64,000 nt of DNA from Aquibacillus koreensis (GTDB lineage Bacteria > Bacillota > Bacilli > Bacillales > Amphibacillaceae), in NCBI RefSeq assembly GCF_025154055.1, contig NZ_JAOALK010000008.1, positions 57,373-121,372 on the forward strand. Direction: 5' to 3'. Both the position numbers and the translations under genes were made by a program. Under the pieces are notes generated by a model. That model saw only the letters and a list, made by a program, of their open reading frames with translations, did no database searches and was not told where the DNA came from. This document shows, piece after piece, positions 30,959 to 40,561 of the stretch. The first letter of the stretch is position 1; each line of letters opens with the position of its first letter.

Positions 30959-31690
30959 ATGACAGAAAAAGATAATACACCCAAAAAAGAGCAAGGTGAT
31001 GATCAATCTACCCAATCATCTTTAGTGCAAAAGATTCAACAACTAGGGCAATCTTCTGTTGCAGCGGCCCCTGATTCTAATATTCATGTACTACCTATTA
31101 TTGGGCAGATAGAAGGGCATATACAATTACCACCTCAAAATAAAACAACAAAATATGAACATTTAATTCCACAAATTATTGCGGTCGAGCAAAACCCTAA
31201 AATCGAGGGCCTGATTGTTGTCTTGAATACTGTAGGTGGTGATGTGGAAGCTGGTTTAGCATTATCAGAAATGTTAGCATCAATTTCTAAGCCGACCGTT
31301 TCTATCGTACTTGGTGGTGGACATTCCATTGGGGTTCCTATAGCGGTATCAGCAGATTATTCTTTTATAGCTCCAACGGCTACGATGACGATTCACCCTA
31401 TTCGTCTTACAGGTTTAGTAATCGGTGTCCCACAGACATTTGAATATCTAGACAAGATGCAAGAACGGGTCATCCAATTTGTGATTAATCACTCTAATAT
31501 TAAAGAAGAAAAATTTAAAGAACTTATGTTTGAAAAAGGAAACTTAACAAGAGATATTGGTACAAATGTTGTCGGAACAGATGCCGTAGATTATGGACTT
31601 ATCGATGGTATAGGTGGAGTGAAAGAAGCTATGGCAAAACTTAATGAATTAATTGAGCATAATAAATCAGATGGGACGATGATTCAATGA
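30959..31690 (+). CDS. tepA: ClpP-fold translocation-enhancing protein TepA
   Basis: Cytoplasmic serine peptidase-like protein of the ClpP/SppA group, 243 residues. A charged, Gln-rich N-terminus (about 1-35) is followed by the ClpP fold: [20 protein letters not shown], the probable nucleophile serine in GGGHSIGVP (about S123) and histidine in MTIHPIRL (about H146). B. subtilis TepA was linked to protein translocation or degradation of secretory preproteins. ATG 30959 follows AAAGGAG. It overlaps ylzJ by 4 bases. Confidence 0.9.
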   Translation: MTEKDNTPKKEQGDDQSTQSSLVQKIQQLGQSSVAAAPDSNIHVLPIIGQIEGHIQLPPQNKTTKYEHLIPQIIAVEQNPKIEGLIVVLNTVGGDVEAGLALSEMLASISKPTVSIVLGGGHSIGVPIAVSADYSFIAPTATMTIHPIRLTGLVIGVPQTFEYLDKMQERVIQFVINHSNIKEEKFKELMFEKGNLTRDIGTNVVGTDAVDYGLIDGIGGVKEAMAKLNELIEHNKSDGTMIQ

Positions 31691-31911
31691 TTCTATATAC
31701 GCCATTGAGTGAATCAGATATTTTTCCAACAGAAAGTCAGGATTTTCAGAAATATGAGATGGTTAACTTACAAGGAAAGATGGTACAAGTAGAGCGATTA
31801 GAAAATGGGACTTGTCGAATTGTCCAATTACTTTCTACAGATCCTCAAGACTTTCTAAATGAACAATTCATGCCAGGCTCGATGGTTTCCTCTCATGAAA
31901 TTATTGGTTAA
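31687..31911 (+). CDS. ylzJ: YlzJ-like protein
   Basis: Protein of 74 residues that matches the YlzJ family by its [15 protein letters not shown] start and position between tepA and spoIIIE. It overlaps tepA by ATGA and so is translationally coupled. The family is confined to Bacillaceae and relatives, and no function is known. A terminator follows, separating it from spoIIIE. Confidence 0.82.
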   Translation: MILYTPLSESDIFPTESQDFQKYEMVNLQGKMVQVERLENGTCRIVQLLSTDPQDFLNEQFMPGSMVSSHEIIG

Positions 31912-31982
31912 TGGCGCACCGTAAGGCAACTCTGTGATATAATTAAATTACGCTAGTGGTTATTCTTACCACTTAAATGAAA

Positions 31983-32013
31983 AAACCCTTGTCAACATAT
32001 GACAAGGGTTTAT
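31983..32013 (+). terminator. Intrinsic terminator after ylzJ
   Basis: An 11-bp perfect stem AAACCCTTGTC/GACAAGGGTTT with a 7-nt loop. The T tract is short, but the A-rich 5' side suggests two-way use. It has the same stem as the terminator after proS. Confidence 0.85.
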
Positions 32014-32100
32014 CTTCATTCGATATGAATTTAAAAACGGAGCCATTGAAAGTATGTAAGTACATAAAATACTTCGTAGTACTATCACAGAGGTGATCAT

Positions 32101-34434
32101 ATGCCAAAAAGGCGAAAAGCTAAAACAAGTAAAAAGAGTAAACAGTCATTTAAAGACCAACTTAAATATGAACTAATCGGGATCCTCTTAATCTTTCTTG
32201 CGGTTTTTGGAAGTGGTGCAAGCTCTATTAGCGAGGGTGCTATTCCTGCGATACTAGAGAATTTGTTTCGATTTATTTTTGGGGTCTGGTATTTTGTCGT
32301 GTCCTTGTTTTTGCTAGGTTTGGGAATTTACTTAATGATTAAAAGAAGAATTCCTTTTCTATTTAACAGACGATTATCAGGATTTTATATCATTTTTCTT
32401 GGAATAATTCTCTTAACACATATTCAATCATTTAATGAAATTTTAACAGATTCTGTTAAGCCGTCTATTATAAAGACAACTTGGGGCCATATCTGGGCCT
32501 ATCTCGATGGACAAGTCCCTGCCGCTAACTTAGGAGGAGGGATGGTCGGGGCAATTTTGTTTGCATTTAGCCACTTTTTATTCTCAGCACCTGGTGCACG
32601 ATTCTTATCACTATTTGCTATTCTTATAGGTATTCTTTTCCTTACAGAATTTTCAATAGGAGCTTTTATTGAAAAATCATGGGACAGATGGAAAGCATTT
32701 GTGAAAACACAGATGAATCACTGGAATGCATTAAGAGAAAAGAAAAGTAAAGAAAAGGAAGAAAAGCGTGAGACCAAAGAAATGGAAAATGACAATGAAA
32801 TTTATACTCAAGAATTAGAAATTGAGCCTTTGTTAAATGCTGGACAGAAGGAAGAAGAACCAATAATTCAAGAATTCACAGATATAGCCTATTCGAATGA
32901 AAATAATAATCAATCTAAAAAGGTGAACAAAAAATCAGAAAAAACGAAGAAAGAAGATCCAGAGGATGAAAAACTTTTAGAATCTCTACCCATGACTGAA
33001 CTAGAGAATTTTGATTATGAACTGCCTTCCCTTGAGTTATTAGCCGAACCTGTAAACAATACCCAACAACAAGAACGTGGACAGATTCAAGCGGTTGTTA
33101 GAAAGCTAGAAAGAACTTTTCATAGTTTTGGTGTTAAAGCAAAAGTTACTAAAGTGCATGTAGGTCCTGCGGTAACCAAGTATGAGATCTATCCAGATGT
33201 GGGGGTTAAGGTAAGTAAGATTGTTAACTTACATGATGATCTTGCGCTAGCGTTAGCAGCAAAAGATATAAGAATAGAGGCACCAATACCTGGTAAATCG
33301 GCGATTGGAATTGAAGTACCAAACCATGAGATCGCGACAGTATCCCTTAGAGAAGTTTTGGATACGAAACAAGCGATGCAAGGGTCAAAACTTGCTTTTG
33401 TATTGGGCAGAGATATATCAGGTGATGCAGTAATCGCTGAACTTAATCGCATGCCACACTTGCTTGTTGCTGGTGCAACAGGTAGTGGTAAAAGTGTATG
33501 TATAAATGGGATTATAACTAGCATTTTGATGCGGGCAAAACCACATGAAGTTAAAATGATGATGATTGACCCCAAAAAAGTAGAGTTAAATGTATATAAT
33601 GGAATTCCGCACTTGTTAGCACCAGTTGTGACGGATCCAAAAAAAGCGTCAAGAGCATTAAAAAAGGTTGTATCAGAAATGGAAAGGCGTTACGAGTTAT
33701 TTTCTGATACAGGAACAAGAAACATAGAAGGATATAATGAATATATTAAACGTTACAATGCAGCAGAGGGCGACAATCAACCACAACTTCCTTATATTGT
33801 AGTGCTTGTCGATGAGTTAGCTGACTTAATGATGGTTGCTTCAGGCGATGTGGAGGATGCTATTACTAGACTTGCACAAATGGCTCGAGCTGCAGGTATT
33901 CACTTAATTATAGCTACACAACGACCATCTGTTGATGTCATTACGGGAGTCATTAAGGCAAATATACCATCGAGAATAGCCTTTAGTGTATCGTCTGCGA
34001 CAGATTCACGTACGATCTTGGACTCGGGTGGTGCAGAAAAATTATTAGGCCGAGGGGACATGTTGTTTATTCCTGTCGGTTCATCTAAGCCTACTCGTAT
34101 TCAGGGGGCATTTCTTTCAGATGAAGAAGTAGAACGAATTGTCGATCATTGTATTGAACAACAAAAAGCACAATATCAAGACGATATGATTCCGGAAGAA
34201 GAGACGGAAGTGGCAAATAAAGTTGATGATGATTTATTTGATGACGCTGTTCAGCTAGTAATAGAGATGCAAAGTGCCAGTGTATCTATGCTGCAACGAA
34301 GATTTCGTGTCGGGTACACAAGAGCAGCGCGTCTAATTGATGCGATGGAAGATCGAGGTATTGTCGGTCCGTATGAAGGATCAAAACCAAGAACAGTCCT
34401 AGTCTCCGATTATACGGAAGAAAAATCATCATAA
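32101..34434 (+). CDS. spoIIIE: DNA translocase FtsK/SpoIIIE
   Basis: Membrane-anchored ATP-driven DNA pump that moves the chromosome into the forespore. It has 777 residues (B. subtilis SpoIIIE is about 787). There are four N-terminal membrane segments (about 20-185), an acidic/basic low-complexity linker (about 205-310), the motor with Walker A GATGSGKS (about 457), [10 protein letters not shown] (Walker B), and the C-terminal winged-helix gamma domain ([18 protein letters not shown]) that reads oriented SRS sequences. Synteny with tepA upstream and the GntR gene downstream favours SpoIIIE over SftA. Start ATG 32101 with AGAGGTGAT upstream. Confidence 0.93.
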   Translation: MPKRRKAKTSKKSKQSFKDQLKYELIGILLIFLAVFGSGASSISEGAIPAILENLFRFIFGVWYFVVSLFLLGLGIYLMIKRRIPFLFNRRLSGFYIIFLGIILLTHIQSFNEILTDSVKPSIIKTTWGHIWAYLDGQVPAANLGGGMVGAILFAFSHFLFSAPGARFLSLFAILIGILFLTEFSIGAFIEKSWDRWKAFVKTQMNHWNALREKKSKEKEEKRETKEMENDNEIYTQELEIEPLLNAGQKEEEPIIQEFTDIAYSNENNNQSKKVNKKSEKTKKEDPEDEKLLESLPMTELENFDYELPSLELLAEPVNNTQQQERGQIQAVVRKLERTFHSFGVKAKVTKVHVGPAVTKYEIYPDVGVKVSKIVNLHDDLALALAAKDIRIEAPIPGKSAIGIEVPNHEIATVSLREVLDTKQAMQGSKLAFVLGRDISGDAVIAELNRMPHLLVAGATGSGKSVCINGIITSILMRAKPHEVKMMMIDPKKVELNVYNGIPHLLAPVVTDPKKASRALKKVVSEMERRYELFSDTGTRNIEGYNEYIKRYNAAEGDNQPQLPYIVVLVDELADLMMVASGDVEDAITRLAQMARAAGIHLIIATQRPSVDVITGVIKANIPSRIAFSVSSATDSRTILDSGGAEKLLGRGDMLFIPVGSSKPTRIQGAFLSDEEVERIVDHCIEQQKAQYQDDMIPEEETEVANKVDDDLFDDAVQLVIEMQSASVSMLQRRFRVGYTRAARLIDAMEDRGIVGPYEGSKPRTVLVSDYTEEKSS

Positions 34435-34467
34435 AATAAGCTTATATGGTAAATACTTATAGTAGAC

Positions 34468-34497
34468 CCTTACATATGGATAAATTGTATGTAAGGG
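34468..34497 (+). other. Hairpin without T tract between spoIIIE and gntR gene
   Basis: A 10-bp perfect stem (34468-34477 with 34488-34497) and 10-nt loop, followed by CCAAAAATATGG and not a T tract. It could be a weak terminator or an operator. The rest of this 246-bp gap is AT-rich, with a possible but poorly spaced promoter near 34569-34600. Confidence 0.5.
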
Positions 34498-34680
34498 CCA
34501 AAAATATGGAAAATATTGTTGTGAAAAACGACAAAATTCGTCAACTTATTTCAAATTCCACATAAAATTGTTTATATTTCTATTTATTTCTAGATATAAA
34601 AGTGTTATATTTAGTTTTGGAAAATGATTCGACCACACTAACACTTTAGCACTGTGAGGCTCGTTATCTGGAGGTAAATA

Positions 34681-35403
34681 ATGTCATTAAAATCAGATAA
34701 TAGTTACATATACATTCAAATTGCAGAACAATTAAAGCAGCAAGTAGAACAAGGTATTTATAAAGAAAAGGAAAAGTTACCGTCGGAATTTGAACTTTGT
34801 AAGCAATTGAGTGTAAAACGCGAGGAATTAAGAGAAGCTTTGGATATTTTAGAGGAAGACAATATTGTTACTAGAAGACCTGGTGTAGGAATCTTTGTTA
34901 ATCCTAAGCCAATGTTCTCGTCTGGGATTGAACAGCTTGGTAGTGTAACGGATATGATTACTAAATCGGGGAAAACTCCTGGTTCACAGTATATTTCAAC
35001 AGAATTAATAGAACCTACTGATAATGATAAACAAAGGTTTGCACCGAAACGAGTTAAACAGATTGCTCAAATTGAAAGAATTAGAAGTGCAGACGGAGAA
35101 CCAGTTGTCTATTGTATAGATAAAGTGGACAAGGATTTAATACCATTAGATCAAGTTCACACACAAGATTCTTTGTTTAAGTTATTAGAAGTTTCTGGTG
35201 GTAAAAAAATAGCTTATGCAATTACGTATATTGAGCCTATTGGTTATCACGAAAAGATCTCTCCGGCTTTAAATTGTCAACCAGACCAAGCATTATTGTT
35301 ATTAAAACAAGTGCATTATACTGCGTTAGATGAGCCAGTTCTTTACTCTGCAAATTACTTTAGATCTGATGTCTTTAGTTTCTTTGTTGTAAGGAAAAGG
35401 TAA
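34681..35403 (+). CDS. ymfC: GntR/HutC-family transcriptional regulator (YmfC-like)
   Basis: DNA-binding regulator of 240 residues: winged helix at about 8-75 (KLPSEFELCKQLSVKREELREAL, then RRPGVGIFV) and a C-terminal UTRA ligand-binding domain of the HutC subfamily. It sits directly upstream of the BMP-type importer and probably controls it; the ligand is unknown but a nucleoside or related metabolite is a reasonable guess. In B. subtilis ymfC follows spoIIIE in the same place. ATG 34681 follows TGGAGG. There is no terminator before the lipoprotein gene. Confidence 0.88.
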   Translation: MSLKSDNSYIYIQIAEQLKQQVEQGIYKEKEKLPSEFELCKQLSVKREELREALDILEEDNIVTRRPGVGIFVNPKPMFSSGIEQLGSVTDMITKSGKTPGSQYISTELIEPTDNDKQRFAPKRVKQIAQIERIRSADGEPVVYCIDKVDKDLIPLDQVHTQDSLFKLLEVSGGKKIAYAITYIEPIGYHEKISPALNCQPDQALLLLKQVHYTALDEPVLYSANYFRSDVFSFFVVRKR

Positions 35404-35491
35404 CGTTTGGGAGGTGATGGCAGGAAGAATTCAGTCTATCTTACGTGTGTTAAAAAATTTAAATAAAAACAAAAATTTTGGGGGTATTATT

Positions 35492-36637
35492 TTGAAGAAG
35501 AAACACTTATTAATTTTATTTGCATTGTTACTATCATTTGTGCTTGTACTTAGTGCATGTGGTACTGCAGACGAAGATGATTCTGCAAATCCAGCAGATG
35601 ATAACACAGAAACAGAAGGTACGGATGAAACTACAAATGAAGGCACAGAAGAACAAGCCGAAGACACTAATTTCAAAGTTGGTATGGTAACAGATACTGG
35701 TGGTGTTGATGATAAATCATTTAACCAGTCTGCGTGGGAAGGTCTTAATGCATTTGGCGAAGCAAACGGACTAGTTGAAAAAGAAAACTTTGACTATGTT
35801 CAGTCTTCTAGTGATGCGGACTATTCTCCAAACCTTAATCGTTTAGTTCAACAAGATTACAATCTTATTTACGGTATTGGATTCTTATTAATGGAGTCAG
35901 TTACCAAGGTAGCGGAACAAAATCCTGACACGAATTTTGCAATAGTCGATGAGACAATTGAGGGCGATAATGTTGTAAGTATTCGTTTCAAGGAACATCA
36001 AGGTTCATTCCTTGTTGGTGTTGCTGCTGCAATGAAAACAAAATCTAAAAAAGTAGGTTTTGTCGGTGGAGTTGAAAGTGAACTGATTAAAAAATTCGAA
36101 ACTGGTTTTGAAGCGGGTGTTAAATCAGTAGATCCTTCTATTGAAGTTGTTGCACAATATGCAGAATCATTTGGTGATGCAACAAAAGGTAAAGCGATTG
36201 CTGCAGGCATGTACAATAGTGGAGCTGATGTAATTTATCATGCTTCAGGTGGTACTGGTAATGGTGTGTTTAATGAGGCTAAAGACATTAAAAATGCAGA
36301 TGAAGATGCTTATGTTTGGGTTATTGGGGTAGACCGTGACCAACATGAAGAAGGTGCGATTGGAGATACGAACGTAACGCTTACTTCTATGCTTAAGCGT
36401 GTAGATGTTGCAGTACAAAATGTAACACAACAAGCATATGAAGGAGAATTCCCAGGTGGTGAAACGTTAGAATTTGGACTTGAAGATGATGCTATTGGTA
36501 TTGCTGAGACGAATGAAGAAGCATACACTGCTGAGATAGATGAAAAAGTGCAAGAATTTAAACAAAGCATTCTCGATGGAGAAATAGATGTTCCATCTAC
36601 AGATGAAGAATTAGAAGCTTATTTAGCGGATCTGTAA
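35492..36637 (+). CDS. BMP-family nucleoside-binding lipoprotein of an ABC importer
   Basis: Substrate-binding lipoprotein of the BMP/PnrA/Med type, 381 residues. A signal peptide ends in the lipobox LSAC with C23 as the lipidated residue, then an acidic Asp/Glu/Thr linker (about 26-58), then the binding domain with VGMVTDTGGVDDKSFNQSAW. I use TTG 35492, with GGGGGT 6 bases upstream; the frame is open to 35414, but the extension would put 26 residues in front of the signal peptide. It resembles NupN (YufN), the guanosine-binding protein of B. subtilis. A terminator-like hairpin after it would make it more abundant than the downstream transporter parts. Confidence 0.9.
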   Translation: MKKKHLLILFALLLSFVLVLSACGTADEDDSANPADDNTETEGTDETTNEGTEEQAEDTNFKVGMVTDTGGVDDKSFNQSAWEGLNAFGEANGLVEKENFDYVQSSSDADYSPNLNRLVQQDYNLIYGIGFLLMESVTKVAEQNPDTNFAIVDETIEGDNVVSIRFKEHQGSFLVGVAAAMKTKSKKVGFVGGVESELIKKFETGFEAGVKSVDPSIEVVAQYAESFGDATKGKAIAAGMYNSGADVIYHASGGTGNGVFNEAKDIKNADEDAYVWVIGVDRDQHEEGAIGDTNVTLTSMLKRVDVAVQNVTQQAYEGEFPGGETLEFGLEDDAIGIAETNEEAYTAEIDEKVQEFKQSILDGEIDVPSTDEELEAYLADL

Positions 36638-36647
36638 AAATGTTTCC

Positions 36648-36684
36648 AAAAAGGGCTAGAGATTTATAATTTCTAGCCTTTTTT
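36648..36684 (+). terminator. Intercistronic terminator/attenuator after the lipoprotein gene
   Basis: A stem of about 11-12 bp (36648-36660 with 36671-36682) ends in a T run. It probably lets only part of the transcripts reach the ATPase and permease genes. Confidence 0.75.
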
Positions 36685-36824
36685 GAATGAAAATGAATGT
36701 AATGATGGAAGATATAACGGGAAAAATGTTAGGAGAATCTTCAAATGAAGAGAGAATTCCGGATTTTCATTTGGCGATTTTCTTCGTCCGTTCATTTAAA
36801 ATGTCCAAAAAAGGAGTGGGATTT

Positions 36825-38348
36825 TTGGAGAATTATGTAGTTGAAATGCTAAATATTCGAAAGGAATTTCCAGGTATTGTTGCAAATAACAACATTAACT
36901 TACAAGTGAAACAAGGTGAGATACATGCACTGCTTGGGGAGAATGGTGCTGGAAAATCAACGCTAATGAATGTGCTATTTGGACTTTATCAACCGGAAAA
37001 AGGTGAAATTAAAGTAAAGGGCAAAAAAGTACATATAACAGACCCGAATGTAGCAAATGAATTAGGAATAGGAATGGTTCACCAGCATTTTATGTTAGTG
37101 GATACTTTTTCGGTTACGCAAAATATCATCTTAGGTAGTGAACCTAGAAAGTATGGGATGATTGATATTAAGCGGGCTGAAAAAGAAGTAATGGAATTAT
37201 CTGAACGTTATGGATTGAAAGTCGATCCGAAAGCGAAAATACGAGATATTTCTGTAGGTATGCAACAAAGAGTTGAGATTTTGAAGACATTATATCGAGG
37301 GGCTGATGTTTTAATATTAGATGAGCCAACGGCTGTTTTAACCCCTCAAGAAATTAAAGAGTTAATTGCAATCATGAAATCACTTATTAAAGAAGGAATC
37401 TCCATTATTTTAATCACACACAAGTTAAAAGAGATTATGGAGGTATGTGACCGTTGTACCGTTATTCGAAAAGGTGAAGGAATAGGTACAGTCAATGTAG
37501 CAGAGTCAAGCCCAAATGAGCTAGCATCACTAATGGTTGGGAGAGAAATTAGTTTTACAACTGAAAAAACCCCTGCCACACCGAAAGACAACATTCTTAC
37601 TATTGAAAACCTCCGTGTGAAAGATTCAAGGGGAGTAGAGATGGTAAAAGGATTAGGGCTAGAAGTTAAAGCGGGAGAAATTGTTGGTATTGCTGGTGTA
37701 GATGGAAATGGACAGTCAGAATTAATTGAAGCTATTACAGGTTTAAGTAAGGTTGAGTCCGGAAAGATTCTGTTAAACGACAAGGATATTACAAATATGT
37801 CCCCTAGAAAAATAACAGAATCAGGACTATCACATATACCTCAGGATCGTCACAAATTTGGATTGGTATTAGACTTTCCTATTGGTGAAAACATGGTGTT
37901 ACAAACATATTACCAAAAAACTTTTTCAAAAAATGGTGTGCTATCATTTAACCGTATTTATGATCATGCTAAGAAGTTAATTAAGGAATATGACGTTCGT
38001 ACACCAAGTGAGTACACCAAAGCAAGAGCATTATCTGGTGGTAATCAACAAAAGGCAATTATTGCACGTGAAGTAGATCGTTCTCCTGATTTAATTATTG
38101 CAGCGCAACCAACACGTGGATTAGACGTCGGTGCCATCGAGTTTATTCACCAAAAGTTGATTGAAGAACGTGATAAAGGAAGAGCAGTATTACTAATTTC
38201 ATTTGAACTAGATGAAATAATGAATGTTAGCGATCGAATAGCTGTTATGTTTGATGGTAATATTGTTGCTAATGTGAAGCCGGAGGAAATAAATGAACAA
38301 GAGTTAGGTCTACTTATGGCTGGTAGTAAGAAAGTAGGTGGTGCGTGA
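36825..38348 (+). CDS. ABC importer ATPase, two nucleotide-binding domains (NupO/YufO-like)
   Basis: Fused ATPase of 507 residues. The first domain has GENGAGKST, the signature SVGMQQRVEIL and the Walker B VLILDEPTAVLT. The second has a variant loop VDGNGQSELIEAI lacking the usual GKS/T, with the signature LSGGNQQKAIIAREV and LIIAAQPTRGLD. The degenerate second Walker A is typical of this sugar/nucleoside (RbsA/MglA-like) class. I choose TTG 36825 with AAGGAG 8 bases upstream; the open frame reaches 36687 but has no support. It energises uptake together with the two following permeases. Confidence 0.9.
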   Translation: MENYVVEMLNIRKEFPGIVANNNINLQVKQGEIHALLGENGAGKSTLMNVLFGLYQPEKGEIKVKGKKVHITDPNVANELGIGMVHQHFMLVDTFSVTQNIILGSEPRKYGMIDIKRAEKEVMELSERYGLKVDPKAKIRDISVGMQQRVEILKTLYRGADVLILDEPTAVLTPQEIKELIAIMKSLIKEGISIILITHKLKEIMEVCDRCTVIRKGEGIGTVNVAESSPNELASLMVGREISFTTEKTPATPKDNILTIENLRVKDSRGVEMVKGLGLEVKAGEIVGIAGVDGNGQSELIEAITGLSKVESGKILLNDKDITNMSPRKITESGLSHIPQDRHKFGLVLDFPIGENMVLQTYYQKTFSKNGVLSFNRIYDHAKKLIKEYDVRTPSEYTKARALSGGNQQKAIIAREVDRSPDLIIAAQPTRGLDVGAIEFIHQKLIEERDKGRAVLLISFELDEIMNVSDRIAVMFDGNIVANVKPEEINEQELGLLMAGSKKVGGA

Positions 38349-39394
38349 TGTTTTCAAATCGCATGTTTAATATCTTAGTCCCAATCATATCGGTCTTTTT
38401 AGGCCTAGTAGCGGGTGCTATAATCATGCTTGGTTTTGGTTACAATCCTATTAGAGGTTATATAGCACTAATTGATGGTGCTTTCGGAAATGCTTATTTT
38501 ACAGGTGAAACGATAAGACGAGTAACACCATATATTCTGACGGGTTTAGCTGTTGCATTTGCTTTCCGAGCAGGATTATTTAACATAGGTGCTGAAGGAC
38601 AGGTTATTGTTGGTTGGTTAGCTGCTGTATGGGTAGGCTCTTCTATGGAAGCGCCTATGATTATTCACTTACCTTTAGCAATCCTTGCTGCTGCTGTGGC
38701 AGGGGGGTTATGGGGATTCGTCCCGGGTATCCTAAAAGCCAAACTAGGTGTACACGAAGTAATCATCACCATTATGATGAATTATATCGCTTTATTCTTA
38801 ACGAACCATCTAATAAGAAACGTTTTAACAGAAACAAAAGATACAACGGACCGCGTGTTAGAGAGTGCATCCCTAGCCTCCAACTGGATAATGGAAATAA
38901 CGAGTTTCTCTAGACTACATTGGGGGCTCTTGATTGCGTTAGCAGCTGCAGTGATCATGTGGTTCTTATTAGAAAAGACAACAACTGGATATGAATTGAG
39001 GTCAGTTGGTTATAACCGGCATGCATCTGAATATGCAGGGATGAAGGTAGGAAAGAATATTGTCTTAGCAATGGTCATCTCTGGTGGATTTGCAGGTTTG
39101 GCTGGAGCAATGGAAGGTCTTGGAACATTTGGCTATATGCCTACACATTCCTCATTTACTAATATAGGTTTTGATGGAATTGCCGTCGCTTTACTTGGTG
39201 GTAACGCTGCATTTGGAACGGTTATTGCTGCATTTTTGTTTGGTGTTTTAAAAGAAGGCTCTTTAAATATGCCAACAGAAGCAGGAGTACCTTCAGAACT
39301 AGTGGAGATTGTAATTGCATTAATCATTTTCTTTGTAGCTTCAAGCTACATCATACGATGGGCGTTATTAAGTTTGAAAAAGGAGGGGAAATAG
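38348..39394 (+). CDS. ABC importer permease (NupP/YufP-like)
   Basis: Integral membrane permease of the BPD_transp_2 family, 348 residues from ATG 38348, with about nine or ten hydrophobic segments. The AFRAGLFNIGAEGQVIVGWL block is typical of nucleoside/BMP-type permeases. The start overlaps the stop of the ATPase gene (TGATG); a GTG one codon earlier (38345) is also possible. Translation is coupled to the ATPase. Confidence 0.9.
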   Translation: MFSNRMFNILVPIISVFLGLVAGAIIMLGFGYNPIRGYIALIDGAFGNAYFTGETIRRVTPYILTGLAVAFAFRAGLFNIGAEGQVIVGWLAAVWVGSSMEAPMIIHLPLAILAAAVAGGLWGFVPGILKAKLGVHEVIITIMMNYIALFLTNHLIRNVLTETKDTTDRVLESASLASNWIMEITSFSRLHWGLLIALAAAVIMWFLLEKTTTGYELRSVGYNRHASEYAGMKVGKNIVLAMVISGGFAGLAGAMEGLGTFGYMPTHSSFTNIGFDGIAVALLGGNAAFGTVIAAFLFGVLKEGSLNMPTEAGVPSELVEIVIALIIFFVASSYIIRWALLSLKKEGK

Positions 39395-39395
39395 T

Positions 39396-40349
39396 ATGTT
39401 AGATATTTTACAAACAATCATTCCAATTGCGTTGTTTTATTCGGCCCCTCTGATCTTAACTGCCTTAGGTGGTGTATTTAGTGAACGATCTGGTGTAGTA
39501 AACATTGGACTAGAGGGCTTAATGGTAATGGGTGCATTTGTAGGTATCGTGTTTAACCTAACGTTCGCTGATGTGTTCGGTGATGCTACTCCTTGGATCT
39601 CTATTTTAGTGGCAATGGTCATTGGAGCTATTTTTTCCATTATTCACGCTGTTGCATCTGTTACGTTTAGAGCTGATCAAGTAGTTAGCGGAGTAGCTAT
39701 TAACTTCTTAGCACTTGGTTTAGGTGTCTTTTTAACAAAACAATGGTATGGAAAAGGACAAACAGATATGGTATCTGAGCCATTCTATTCTACTAACATC
39801 CCGTTTTTATCTGACATCCCGATCATAGGGCCAATCTTCTTTCAAAAAGTATATTTAACCTCGTATTTAGCGATTATTGTTGCGGTAATAGCTTGGTACG
39901 TATTATATAAAACACCTTTTGGATTACGTTTAAGGTCCGTTGGTGAACATCCGATGGCAGCTGATACGAATGGGATAAATGTGTATTCGATGCGTTACAT
40001 TGCTGTTATTATATCTGGTGCCTTAGGTGGACTAGGTGGTTCTGTATTTGCATTGACGATTGCATCTAATTTCTCACAGTCTACAATTGTTGGGCAAGGA
40101 TTTATGTCACTTGCAGCTGTTATCTTTGGTAAGTGGCATCCATTAGGTGCAATGGGGGCAGCACTTTTCTTTGGATTAGCACAAAGTTTAAGTGTAATCA
40201 GTACTAGTATTCCAGTATTGCAGGAAGTACCATCAATTTATTTAACGATTGCTCCATACGTATTAACAATCCTTGCTTTAGCAGGATTTATTGGACGAGC
40301 AGAAGCGCCAAAAGCGAATGGTCAACCTTATATTAAAGGTAGCAGATAA
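39396..40349 (+). CDS. ABC importer permease (NupQ/YufQ-like)
   Basis: Second membrane subunit, 317 residues, also BPD_transp_2. The FSERSGVVNIGLEGLMVMGAF block is diagnostic for this half. It starts one base after the preceding permease, with AAAGGAGGGG inside that gene. The four-gene set (lipoprotein, double ATPase, two permeases) is a complete importer, most likely for nucleosides such as guanosine. It ends at a long terminator. Confidence 0.9.
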   Translation: MLDILQTIIPIALFYSAPLILTALGGVFSERSGVVNIGLEGLMVMGAFVGIVFNLTFADVFGDATPWISILVAMVIGAIFSIIHAVASVTFRADQVVSGVAINFLALGLGVFLTKQWYGKGQTDMVSEPFYSTNIPFLSDIPIIGPIFFQKVYLTSYLAIIVAVIAWYVLYKTPFGLRLRSVGEHPMAADTNGINVYSMRYIAVIISGALGGLGGSVFALTIASNFSQSTIVGQGFMSLAAVIFGKWHPLGAMGAALFFGLAQSLSVISTSIPVLQEVPSIYLTIAPYVLTILALAGFIGRAEAPKANGQPYIKGSR

Positions 40350-40362
40350 TAGTGAACGTAGA

Positions 40363-40441
40363 AGGAACCTGTAATTGGGTGAATTTGCATCCTTATTGTT
40401 TTTAAAATAAGGGGCATTCATTTGTTACCTGGTTCCTTTTT
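40363..40441 (+). terminator. Long, branched terminator after importer operon
   Basis: The outer arms AAGGAACC/GGTTCCTT enclose an inner hairpin with CCTTAT/ATAAGG and GAATTTGC/GCATTC, then TTTTTG. The span is about 75 nt, unusually large for an intrinsic terminator. Confidence 0.75.
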
Positions 40442-40561
40442 GCGTTAATATAGAAGAAAGGTAAATATTTACTTCGTTTTTTAAAATAATCTTTCATAGG
40501 ATAGATAGACGTGTAAAATGCAATGCTATATACATACAATTTTTTTAGGGAGGCACGACGT

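Noticed and set aside
36687..36824. N-terminal extension of the ABC ATPase
   Set aside because: No family support and begins near a terminator; TTG 36825 has a proper ribosome binding site.
37346..37783. Minus-strand open frame of 145 codons in the ABC ATPase gene
   Set aside because: Antisense to a clearly conserved ATPase; serine/proline-rich translation typical of a shadow.
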